Assembly (NCBI GenBank): GCA_030018575.1
Contig: JASEIA010000065.1
Location: 1 to 8,475 of the forward strand
Direction: 5' to 3'
Source of the DNA: Nanobdellota archaeon
GTDB lineage: Archaea > Nanobdellota > Nanobdellia > SCGC-AAA011-G17 > GW2011-AR17
Length of the DNA stretch: 8,475 nt
This document shows, piece after piece, positions 1-5,470 of this stretch. The notes beneath the pieces were generated by a model. The model was given only the letters and a program-made list of their open reading frames with translations, searched no databases and was not told the DNA's origin. A program made the translations under genes and the position numbers. Numbering within the stretch: position 1 is the stretch's first letter; the number at the start of each line of letters is the position of its first letter.

Positions 1-15
1 ATCTAAGGATTTTGG

Positions 16-26
16 TATTTATAAAC
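16..26 (-). promoter_or_regulatory. Archaeal TATA box for a gene left of the window
   Basis: Read on the minus strand this is GTTTATAAATA, preceded by an A/G-rich stretch (AGTAAA) that could serve as BRE. It is the best TATA-box match in the left 600 bases. A start about 25 nt downstream would fall just outside the window, so the promoter would serve a minus-strand gene or RNA to the left. The core is nearly palindromic, but no plus-strand gene starts nearby. Confidence 0.5.
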
Positions 27-45
27 TTTACTCCAATTAACAGAA

Positions 46-96
46 TTATCTATAGTTAAGTAATTCCCTAACAGTTATTTCTTTGCCCTTTTTCAT
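46..96 (-). CDS. Possible 16-aa small ORF or gene remnant
   Basis: An ATG at 96 opens a 16-residue frame (MKKGKEITVRELLNYR, then TAA). It lies 24 nt downstream of the stop of the Hint-like gene, with an AAGGGG purine run as a possible ribosome site. The first residues look like the start of an ordinary soluble protein, so this may be a leader peptide, a degraded gene start or chance. Nothing in the sequence supports a function. Confidence 0.2.
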   Translation of the reverse strand: MKKGKEITVRELLNYR

Positions 97-120
97 AGTC
101 AAACCCCTTTTGCCCTCTTT

Positions 121-516
121 TTACTCTGTAACAAAAACGCCTTCTGCCACAAATGAGCCCTTGTCTGTTGTTATTTCTATTAATTCAATCGGCTTTTCAA
201 GCACCCTGACAGACTTTACAGGCGTCTCTGCAAAGCCCTCTTTAAGCACCAAATCGCCTGGCCTTAAATCAATTGCCTTCTTTGTCGAGAAATCCTTCAT
301 TATGAACAACTGCCCTTCGGAGCATGTGATTTCCTCGTGCATCCTCACAAGCACCGCCTTTTCAGCAGGGAAAACATCCGCCTCCAAAACCTTTGCAGCG
401 GCAGCCTGCCTTGCATCCGTGTCAAGGGCAATCACCTCGTCGCCTTTCTCTATGTCTCCTGCTGCAACAAACTGGCCGTCTGCCATTGTTATCATTGTTT
501 CAGGGTCGAATGCCAT
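121..516 (-). CDS. Stand-alone Hint (intein-fold) domain protein lacking splicing residues
   Basis: The 131-residue product reads as a bare Hint module, about the length of a minimal intein splicing domain. Residues 2-14 (AFDPETMITMADG) match intein block A, residues 20-31 (GDIEKGDEVIAL) match the strand that usually follows it, and residues 61-72 (EEITCSEGQLFI) match block B. Residues 83-91 (DLRPGDLVL) match the common D-L-x-x-G-D turn, and the C-terminus (SFVAEGVFVTE) matches blocks F/G. The catalytic positions are all changed: Cys1 is Ala2, the block B TxxH histidine is Gln, and the terminal His-Asn is Thr-Glu. Splicing or autocleavage is therefore not expected. An in-frame TAG lies four codons upstream of the ATG, so this is not the tail of a longer protein. 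The gene follows the aRF1 stop by 41 bp. The role is unknown; the fold assignment is by eye. Confidence 0.75.
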   Translation of the reverse strand: MAFDPETMITMADGQFVAAGDIEKGDEVIALDTDARQAAAAKVLEADVFPAEKAVLVRMHEEITCSEGQLFIMKDFSTKKAIDLRPGDLVLKEGFAETPVKSVRVLEKPIELIEITTDKGSFVAEGVFVTE

Positions 517-538
517 TGTATTTTCCTATAGATTGATT

Positions 539-549
539 GTTTATTAACG
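539..549 (-). promoter_or_regulatory. TATA-like element ahead of the Hint-domain gene
   Basis: The minus strand reads CGTTAATAAAC, centred about 27 nt upstream of the ATG at 516. That is the spacing expected for leaderless archaeal transcripts. No clear Shine-Dalgarno site precedes that ATG. The Hint gene may therefore have its own transcript as well as reading through from aRF1. The match is weaker than the other TATA boxes in the window. Confidence 0.35.
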
Positions 550-557
550 TTTGCTAA

Positions 558-3170
558 TTATGATAATTGATATCTCAGGAAAGCCGCTATCCCGCCAATC
601 TCCTTTAACTGCACTCCCTCGGGAGTGTCCAAAGAGATGAACATGACAACAGCTCCTGACGCCTCTGCCTTTTCCTCAATGTCATTAGCTATTGTGTCTT
701 CAACAGAATCTGAAATCAATACCTTGTCAGCAGCATTCAAAGCAATTGCGTTCATTACTTCATCCTTTCCGTATGCAACCATCTCAGGCTTTACAGCCAA
801 TTGCTTTAATAATTTCTGCATAACTTCCTTTTCCTCTGTGATTGCCTCTTTTGCCAGCACGTCCTGGCTCTTTTCAACCAATTCCCTCAGCCCGAACTCA
901 TCAGTATAGCTTATGTCCTGCACTGCAATTATTTTCATCTTGATTTGGTTGTTAAGGTAAGGCTCGTTAAGGTAGTCTAATTTGCTTGGGCCTGGCCCTC
1001 CTACTATAATGCCTTTCAGGTTCTTCAACTCAAGGAAATGCTCCTGCATCAAATGCGCTATCCTCTTGAAGAATTCTTTTGAAGCTTCCTCGCGAAGCCT
1101 TGAATATCTTTGGGCGGAATTGTGCACCAAAAAACAATTTGCTATGAAATTCTGGTTTTTTACTGAAATGTCAACCATTTTTGCAGATCCCCGCCTGACT
1201 TCGATTTTATGTATCTTAACAGGCAAAAATGGATAATTATATACTGCTTCCAGCCGGCCATGCAGCAGTTTGTTCTCAATACAGCCCAATATTGAATGCT
1301 TGAATATTTGCTTGCTCATCTCTTTCCTGTTATAAAAAAAGTCCCTTACTCTTGGGAACAAAGCAAGATTGCATCCGGCCTGCTCTATAATTTCCCTTAC
1401 TTTTTTGCCCGGCATGAGAATCTGCCTTACCATGCTCTTGTCGGACTTGGAGCTGGTTATCTTTTCCAAAAGAGCGCTTTTTTTAGGGGAAGTAAACCCT
1501 ATCTGCTCCCTGAATAGCTCCAATGAACGCTTTTCTGAAACTTCCAGCGAAAACCTGTGGTTTTTTGTATAGAGGTTTCTCCTGTTATCATACTCACTTA
1601 ATGAGGAGATAATGCCAAAACGCAGGAGAAGCATTTGCATCTGCTGCATAAGCTGCTTATTATTCATTCCTATGCCCAATCTTCCGGAAATATATCCTTC
1701 TGCATCAAAAAGCCCGCGCAGGAAAGAAGCCACAACTATATTTTCCGATTCCAATACCTGCCTTGGAATAGAAGAATTATTCCCCTGTTTTAGCGCAGGG
1801 AATTCTTCCCTTATCAGCCTGACAAGCGGCCTGCACGTAAACCTAATCTGGTGGTAATTCTTGCTCCCTCTGAAACGATATGCGCTGGATATATTAAAAT
1901 AACCGTCATATTTCTCCTTATATGCAAAGGCAACATCCTTGTTTTGTTCGAACAAAGTAATCCTGTCCTGCTCCAAACAGCCGTCTCCCATGCAAAAGCC
2001 AAGGAATTGCGCAAATTCAGGGTCGATAACCTGTGGCAGCCTTATATCAGCTTTCCAGTTGTAATGCCTTGTATATTTAAGCAGGAAACTGTTGAAATCC
2101 ATGCCCAACGCATCGCACAGATTCTTAAGAACATCAGGCTTTACATTTATCTCTGCCAGCTCAATCTCAGAAATGGTTGTCTGGGTTGTTCCCATTAGCT
2201 TAGCCAATTGCCTCTGCAAAAGCCCTTTTTCGTTTCTCTTTTGTTTTATAAGCTCAATGCCTTCAGGAAGAATAGTAAATGAATTGTAATATTTTTTTGA
2301 ATTTATGGCCTGGGCAGCCCCAAAAACATCTATCTTTTCAGGCATTATAACTTTATCGCCTTGCCTTAGCTCTTCGGCAGGCTTTTCAATTATTCCATCA
2401 GCAGTTGAAACAAAAAATATATGGTCTTTAGAAGCTTCCAGCTCCAATCTTGGATTTTTAGTTGTTATCCTGTAAGTTTCCTCTTTTGAAACATCCCATT
2501 TATCTGTAATAGGGGAATCCCTTGTATATCCTTCGTCAAATATGGCACTTTTTACAGCCATGGGATTATGGCAATCCTCTATTTTAAATAATGAGCCTGA
2601 AGCTGCCTGGACAAAAGTTCCAAAAGCCAAACATTGCCCTCCTGCCTTCACCTTTCCAGGAACCCCTGAAGTGATATTGTCCAATGTGCTTATCTGCGTG
2701 CCTTTCAACAAGCCAATAGTGCATTCCCTCCTGTCCAAAGTGACTATTCCGAAAACCTCCTTTACTTCCATCATTTCCTTGAGAATGTCTAACTGGAATG
2801 TCTGCTCGCACCTGTACAATCTTGTGTTGATTGGCTGGGGAGGCTCTATTGACCATACCTGTATGTCAGGCTTTCCTTCCCTTTCTGAAGCATCCCCTGA
2901 GAAGACGGCTAATCCGTTTGGAGGAGTGCATTTGAATAATCTCAGGTGCCTTATCATTCTTTCCAATGAGTCAGTGACGTGGGTTCTTGTTGTCTTGTCC
3001 TTGATGTTTGATGCGGTGCCTTGTTCCTGTGCGATATGGTTTATTATCTTGTTTAAATCGTAGCCCGCGGGAATATAGACTGATACAAGTTCAGTGTGCC
3101 TTCCGCGTATCAGCTCCAATGTCCTTATGAAGCGCTTCAGTTTGTGCTTTTCAAGTGTGGTTAGTGTCAA
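558..3170 (-). CDS. prf1: Peptide chain release factor aRF1 with an in-frame intein
   Basis: This is the class I archaeal release factor, which recognises all three stop codons and triggers peptidyl-tRNA hydrolysis. Domain 1 carries GRHTEL, TASNIKD (the NIKS position) and YRCEQTF (YxCxxxF). Domain 2 has GVPGKVKAGGQ, then the intein, then SAQRYSRLREEASKEFFKR. Domains 2/3 continue through IIVGGPGPSK to the usual tail (GAVVMFISLDTPEG, then GGIAAFLRY). Without the intein the protein is about 365 residues, slightly short of the usual 410-420. The open frame extends to a TTG at 3212, but I prefer the TTG at 3170: GGAG lies 5 nt upstream and the protein then begins where family members do. NIKS reads NIKD here. 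Splicing is needed to restore the GGQ loop. The assignment is certain; the start is likely. Confidence 0.93.
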   Translation of the reverse strand: MTLTTLEKHKLKRFIRTLELIRGRHTELVSVYIPAGYDLNKIINHIAQEQGTASNIKDKTTRTHVTDSLERMIRHLRLFKCTPPNGLAVFSGDASEREGKPDIQVWSIEPPQPINTRLYRCEQTFQLDILKEMMEVKEVFGIVTLDRRECTIGLLKGTQISTLDNITSGVPGKVKAGGQCLAFGTFVQAASGSLFKIEDCHNPMAVKSAIFDEGYTRDSPITDKWDVSKEETYRITTKNPRLELEASKDHIFFVSTADGIIEKPAEELRQGDKVIMPEKIDVFGAAQAINSKKYYNSFTILPEGIELIKQKRNEKGLLQRQLAKLMGTTQTTISEIELAEINVKPDVLKNLCDALGMDFNSFLLKYTRHYNWKADIRLPQVIDPEFAQFLGFCMGDGCLEQDRITLFEQNKDVAFAYKEKYDGYFNISSAYRFRGSKNYHQIRFTCRPLVRLIREEFPALKQGNNSSIPRQVLESENIVVASFLRGLFDAEGYISGRLGIGMNNKQLMQQMQMLLLRFGIISSLSEYDNRRNLYTKNHRFSLEVSEKRSLELFREQIGFTSPKKSALLEKITSSKSDKSMVRQILMPGKKVREIIEQAGCNLALFPRVRDFFYNRKEMSKQIFKHSILGCIENKLLHGRLEAVYNYPFLPVKIHKIEVRRGSAKMVDISVKNQNFIANCFLVHNSAQRYSRLREEASKEFFKRIAHLMQEHFLELKNLKGIIVGGPGPSKLDYLNEPYLNNQIKMKIIAVQDISYTDEFGLRELVEKSQDVLAKEAITEEKEVMQKLLKQLAVKPEMVAYGKDEVMNAIALNAADKVLISDSVEDTIANDIEEKAEASGAVVMFISLDTPEGVQLKEIGGIAAFLRYQLS
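1473..2030 (-). other. LAGLIDADG homing endonuclease domain of the intein
   Basis: The first LAGLIDADG helix (QFLGFCMGDG) is at about 1980-2009 and the second (FLRGLFDAEG) at about 1695-1724, some 95 residues apart, as in monomeric two-motif enzymes. Acidic residues D410 and D503/E505 (numbering from the TTG at 3212) sit at the metal-binding positions. Such enzymes cut intein-less alleles at the insertion site and so spread the intein. The target would be the GGQ-coding part of prf1. The outer domain edges are approximate. Confidence 0.85.
2073..2261 (-). other. XRE/Cro-type helix-turn-helix inside the intein
   Basis: Residues 318-380 (numbering from the TTG at 3212) read like a Cro/C1-type domain: LIKQKRNEKG, then LLQRQLAKLMGTTQTTISEIE as helix-turn-helix, then VLKNLCDALGMDFNSFL. 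Family hallmarks are the x-R-x-x-x-G-L-x-Q opening, the QLAKLMG turn, TTISEIE in the recognition helix, and the L-x-x-L-x-x-A-L-G-x-x-x-x-x-F-L ending. It lies between the N-terminal splicing block and the LAGLIDADG domain, and could add DNA-recognition specificity to the endonuclease or act as a repressor. Confidence 0.75.
2634..2642 (-). other. GGQ codons of aRF1, intein insertion point
   Basis: GGA-GGG-CAA on the minus strand encodes the universal GGQ tripeptide, whose glutamine enters the ribosomal peptidyl-transferase centre. The next codon is the intein Cys1. The intein interrupts the catalytic loop immediately after this glutamine. Confidence 0.95.
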
Positions 3171-3175
3171 ATTGT

Positions 3176-3179
3176 CTCC
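3176..3179 (-). promoter_or_regulatory. Ribosome binding site supporting the TTG start of aRF1
   Basis: The minus strand reads CGGAGACAATTTG. The GGAG lies 5 nt before a TTG that begins the protein where aRF1 homologues begin. The upstream TTG at 3212 has no comparable site and lies only about 19 nt from the TATA centre. Confidence 0.6.
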
Positions 3180-3227
3180 GTATAAGAGCGTTAAATGATA
3201 GGTATACAGCAATTAAAAAGGTAGTGG

Positions 3228-3235
3228 TTTATAAG
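3228..3235 (-). promoter_or_regulatory. TATA box of the aRF1 promoter
   Basis: The minus strand reads CTTATAAA. A start about 26 nt from its centre would fall near 3205, giving a leader of roughly 35 nt before the TTG at 3170, room for the GGAG site. It lies at the edge of the G-rich repeat block. Confidence 0.5.
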
Positions 3236-3340
3236 GGTAGCGGTGAGTAGGAAGTAGGCTAGTGGCAACGTGGGTAGTGGGGAAGGAGGCTGGTAGCAGC
3301 GTGGGATGTGGGTAGGCAGGGAAGGCGGGCCTCCGGCGCG
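3236..3340. repeat. G-rich imperfect tandem repeat block upstream of aRF1
   Basis: The plus strand is rich in G with few C, built from variations on GTAGTGG / GTAGG / GTGGG. Two adjacent longer units can be aligned: 3256-3286 (31 nt) and 3287-3325 (39 nt). Both begin AGGCT, share a GCAACG/GCAGCG-TGGG core and end GGGAAGG; the second has inserted bases. The block stands out sharply from the AT-rich flanks and ends in a GC-rich patch. One minus-strand frame stays open through it, but its product is low-complexity Pro/Leu-rich and I do not regard it as coding. Possible readings are a minisatellite, a mobile repeat remnant or part of the aRF1 regulatory region. Confidence 0.65.
3303..3329 (+). 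other. Canonical G-quadruplex motif
   Basis: Four GGG runs at 3303, 3310, 3319 and 3327 are separated by loops of 4, 6 and 5 nt, which satisfies the standard G3+N1-7 rule. It lies on the strand that is template for aRF1 and about 70 nt upstream of the TATA box, so it would form in DNA rather than in the aRF1 mRNA. Confidence 0.6.
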
Positions 3341-3470
3341 AATTCTATTTTTTAAAAGCAATATGCAAGAAGATAAATAAGTCTTATTGCTTATTTTTAA
3401 ATACTCAAGTTTAGCAAATAATTTTTGATTTTTATATCCTTTATTCATTTTCCCCTCGGAAGACTGCTTT
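3341..3470. other. AT-rich intergenic stretch with a short inverted repeat
   Basis: This region lies between the HEAT-like gene stop and the G-rich block. It is strongly AT-rich and contains AATAAG-T-CTTATT near 3376-3388, a 6-bp inverted repeat with a 1-nt centre, followed on the plus strand by a T run. On the minus strand, T-rich tracts could end the HEAT-like transcript. I see no RNA gene and no convincing coding frame. Confidence 0.35.
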
Positions 3471-4742
3471 TTACCTCGCTTCGTACTGCTTCCCATCTTC
3501 GTCATCCCCAAAATCTTCCGGATGCTCAAAAAATTCCGACATAAACTGCAAATAACCCCTTGAGCCTGATTCCGCTCTGTGCAGTTTTGCTGAATTAAGG
3601 ACCTTGCTCACGCACGCCAAAACCTCTGCCTGCGAATAGTCGGATGACAATAAAAAGGATTTTAGCCCAAGAATTATCCATTGCTCCAATGAGCCCTCTT
3701 CAAATTTTTCGCACAGATTATCCCTTACGGCTTTTAAGGAATTGATAATATTCATGTCCTTAATGGATGAGTCTTGCTGGCAATAATCATATATTGCATG
3801 CTCAATCGCCATTAAAAGCGGCGCATATTGCTCTGTATTGCTGTTGTCTATCACAACTCTTTCCTTTTCTCCCCTGAAAAGCGAGGCAAATTCTATGCCC
3901 TGAAGAACGCGCGTCTTAAATACAAAAGTTGCCTTTATTGCATTTCCTCCGTCATCAAAATCCACAGAGGATTCATCCATATCCAGCGCTTCAGGAAATT
4001 TTAGTTCCTGCCTATCTTTCTCAAGTATTGCATCTGTTTTTTCTTTGTATTCTTTGTATTCGTTTTCAAGCCTTTGAATGCTCTTTTCAGAGCTTATTTC
4101 ATAAGCCTCATTGTCTGTAAGGTATTCAATAGCATCATCGATTTCCACATAGCGGTCTAATCTTGCTTTAATCTTTTCCAGAACTGGTATCGCTTCTTTT
4201 CTTTCCTGCTCCCTAAAGCTTGAAAAAAATAATTCAGCGTCAAGCCAAACATCATACTTATCTGAATTTTTCAGAAAATCATCAGCAATCTCAGCCAATA
4301 GATTGTAAGCTTCCTCGCTTTTAGCATCAAATAATGCCCCGAACAAATAAGTCTTGTCTTCTTCCATGGCAATTGCTTCTTTTACCGCTGCGAGAAGAGC
4401 AGGTAATGCATCTTTCCCAAGCTCCTGCACTGCATACATCGCTCCTTCATAGTTTTCATAGTAATCAACCGAATCTTCATTGTCTTTTTTTAAAAAATCA
4501 ATCAAATAAGGCAGCGCCTGCCGGTCTTTCAAACCCCTTAAGATTTTTATTGCAAAATAACAGCTCCAAGTTTCTTCCTTATTAAGCAGGCTGCCGATTT
4601 TATCAATATGTTCTCTTCCTATTTCAACCAGCCTGTCCATAATAGGCTCTGCCAGCTTCGCAACATCATCAAAATCCATATTGTAATACTTTTCATCATC
4701 AAAAGCAGTCAAATCGCTGATAAGGCTGTCAATTTCATCCAT
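3471..4742 (-). CDS. Acidic HEAT-like repeat protein of unknown function
   Basis: The 423-residue acidic protein has no signal peptide or membrane segment. Residues about 57-125 contain two HEAT-like helical hairpins (SCYFAIKILRGLKDRQALPYL and GAMYAVQELGKDALPALLAAV), and further hairpins seem to continue to about 210. Residues 218-246 are charged and could form a coiled coil. A short beta-like stretch (about 265-300) leads into a helical C-terminal domain with LLSSDYSQAEVLACVSKVL and GSRGYLQF. I recall similar C-termini in uncharacterised bacterial proteins but cannot verify that. HEAT arrays usually act as protein- or nucleic-acid-binding scaffolds. The gene is divergent from the RQC-protein operon and shares its 94-bp promoter region. 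A TATA box 26 nt upstream of the ATG suggests a leaderless mRNA. Confidence 0.85.
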   Translation of the reverse strand: MDEIDSLISDLTAFDDEKYYNMDFDDVAKLAEPIMDRLVEIGREHIDKIGSLLNKEETWSCYFAIKILRGLKDRQALPYLIDFLKKDNEDSVDYYENYEGAMYAVQELGKDALPALLAAVKEAIAMEEDKTYLFGALFDAKSEEAYNLLAEIADDFLKNSDKYDVWLDAELFFSSFREQERKEAIPVLEKIKARLDRYVEIDDAIEYLTDNEAYEISSEKSIQRLENEYKEYKEKTDAILEKDRQELKFPEALDMDESSVDFDDGGNAIKATFVFKTRVLQGIEFASLFRGEKERVVIDNSNTEQYAPLLMAIEHAIYDYCQQDSSIKDMNIINSLKAVRDNLCEKFEEGSLEQWIILGLKSFLLSSDYSQAEVLACVSKVLNSAKLHRAESGSRGYLQFMSEFFEHPEDFGDDEDGKQYEAR

Positions 4743-4763
4743 AAGCCATTGGAATTAAAATAC

Positions 4764-4772
4764 ATTTATAAC
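4764..4772 (-). promoter_or_regulatory. TATA box of the HEAT-like gene, leaderless
   Basis: The minus strand reads GTTATAAAT, centred about 26 nt upstream of the ATG at 4742. Transcription would begin at or next to the start codon. No Shine-Dalgarno site precedes the ATG, which agrees with leaderless translation and supports the chosen start. Confidence 0.6.
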
Positions 4773-4803
4773 ACTATCGGCTTAATTGGCTGGATGAACA
4801 GTA

Positions 4804-4827
4804 AAGTTCATAAATCCCAAGTTCATA
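4804..4827 (+). repeat. Direct repeat AAGTTCATA in the divergent promoter
   Basis: AAGTTCATA occurs at 4804-4812 and again at 4819-4827, a 15-nt period. The first copy overlaps the TATA element of the RQC gene and the second covers the start-site region, a position where a bound regulator could block transcription. It may be an operator or a duplicated promoter element. Confidence 0.4.
4807..4815 (+). promoter_or_regulatory. TATA box of the plus-strand operon, leaderless
   Basis: TTCATAAAT is centred 26 nt upstream of the ATG at 4837, with A/G-rich GTAAAG just before it as possible BRE. No ribosome site precedes the ATG, so the first operon gene is probably leaderless. This mirrors the arrangement on the other strand. 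Confidence 0.5.
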
Positions 4828-4836
4828 CCATTTCCC

Positions 4837-5469
4837 ATGGAATACGCTGGAAAAGAGATAGCATTGGTCATTCTTGAGACAGCAAGGGAGTTTGACGGCA
4901 AAATAGGCATAGGAAAGATGGCGCTATTGCTTAAAGGCTCTGAATCAAAGCTCGTAAGGAATATTGAAGCGGGGTTTAAGTCAGGCATTTTCTGGCATCC
5001 CACAGACGCTGTTGAGAATTTCATCAAGCAGATGGTGCAGAAAGGCTTTTTGGAAGTTAGGAATATTGGCTTTTATCCACAACTTAGACCTGTGCTGTAT
5101 GTTTCTGATAAAGGGAAAAAAGCTATTGAGGAGAAGGCAGAGATACTGCTTGAGATTTTAAGGAAAGAAAAAGAGGTTAAGCTGAATGAGCCGATGGAGA
5201 TGACGCTTGAGGCATTTTCAAGGCTGAAATCAATAGAAGCTGTTGCCAAAGAAAGAGGGCTTGCTGTAAGCACTGTGTGGAAGCATTTGATAGACCTTGC
5301 TGCATTGGGGATAATTAAGCCTGAAGCAGTTATATCTCTGGAGCTTAAGGAGAAGATACTTAATGCAGCGAAAGGCAGGAGCAAAGTTGGGGAGGTGAAA
5401 GCCTTGCTTCCTGACGTGAGCTATGAGGAGATAAGGCTGGTGATGATGGCGGAGAGGAGGAAAGAATAA
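4837..5469 (+). CDS. RecQ C-terminal-like protein (RQC winged helix plus HTH_40), no helicase
   Basis: In the 210-residue product, residues about 6-100 resemble the RQC winged-helix domain of RecQ helicases: EIALVILETAREFDGKIG, then LLKGSESKLV, then NFIKQMVQKGFLEVR with a beta wing (YPQLRPVLYVSDKGKKAI). Residues about 121-206 resemble the HTH_40 domain seen at the end of RecQ and YpbB-type proteins: LEAFSRLKSIEAVAKERGLAVSTVWKHL, then the terminal LLPDVSYEEIRLVM. The helicase core and zinc-binding region of RecQ are absent. The frame starts cleanly behind its own promoter, so this is a stand-alone protein rather than a broken helicase. It probably binds DNA or acts as an adaptor or transcription regulator. 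It is the first gene of the operon, followed 1 nt later by the next start. Confidence 0.8.
   Translation: MEYAGKEIALVILETAREFDGKIGIGKMALLLKGSESKLVRNIEAGFKSGIFWHPTDAVENFIKQMVQKGFLEVRNIGFYPQLRPVLYVSDKGKKAIEEKAEILLEILRKEKEVKLNEPMEMTLEAFSRLKSIEAVAKERGLAVSTVWKHLIDLAALGIIKPEAVISLELKEKILNAAKGRSKVGEVKALLPDVSYEEIRLVMMAERRKE
5454..5460 (+). promoter_or_regulatory. Shine-Dalgarno site for the CxCRR protein
   Basis: GAGGAGG lies 10 nt before the first of three consecutive ATG codons (5471, 5474, 5477). It is inside the end of the upstream gene, so the two genes are translated from one mRNA. Any of the three ATGs could serve. Confidence 0.6.
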
Positions 5470-5470
5470 A

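Larger units (their letters stand above)
1119..2633 (-). mobile_element. Class 1 intein with HTH and LAGLIDADG homing endonuclease in aRF1
   Basis: The intein is about 505 residues and lies between GGQ and SAQRYSR of the host protein. It begins with Cys1 (CLAFGTFVQ), has block B LELEASKDHIFFVS with the conserved histidine, and ends in NFIANCFLVHN followed by extein Ser+1. All residues needed for class 1 splicing (Cys1, block B His, penultimate His, terminal Asn, Ser+1) are present, so it is probably splicing-competent. Between the splicing halves lie an XRE-like helix-turn-helix and two LAGLIDADG motifs, LGFCMGDG and LRGLFDAEG, each with an acidic residue at the catalytic position. The endonuclease could therefore be active. 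The frame is intact throughout. Boundaries were checked codon by codon: TGT at 2633-2631 for Cys1, CAC-AAT at 1124-1119 for His-Asn. Confidence 0.93.

Noticed and set aside
83..547. 154-codon plus-strand frame opposite the Hint-domain gene
   Set aside because: Its product is Ser/Ala-rich and low-complexity, and the opposite strand reads as a clear Hint pattern. It is an antisense shadow.
1119..2633. Frameshift or decay of the intein endonuclease
   Set aside because: The frame is intact from Cys1 to His-Asn, and both LAGLIDADG motifs keep acidic residues, so there is no sign of degradation.
2997..3017. Stop-codon reassignment suggested by NIKD
   Set aside because: TAA, TAG and TGA all terminate plausible genes in this window, several followed within a few bases by the next start. 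No in-frame stop interrupts a conserved protein.
2542..3063. 173-codon plus-strand frame opposite the N-terminal part of aRF1
   Set aside because: The opposite strand is unmistakable aRF1. The plus frame has no recognisable motif and no ribosome site.
3236..3340. Structured RNA gene or CRISPR array in the G-rich block
   Set aside because: Very few C on the G-rich strand means little base pairing. Repeats are imperfect, adjacent and of unequal length, with no spacers.
3370..3400. Hairpin AATAAG/CTTATT followed by T run as a plus-strand terminator
   Set aside because: No plus-strand gene lies upstream to be terminated, and the stem is only six A/T-rich pairs.
3191..3529. 112-codon minus-strand frame through the intergenic region, with an internal ATG at 3448 after GAGGGG
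   Set aside because: It overlaps the end of the HEAT-like gene and translates the G-rich repeat into Pro/Leu-rich low-complexity sequence. It stays open mainly because of the repeat composition. A small gene from 3448 cannot be fully excluded.
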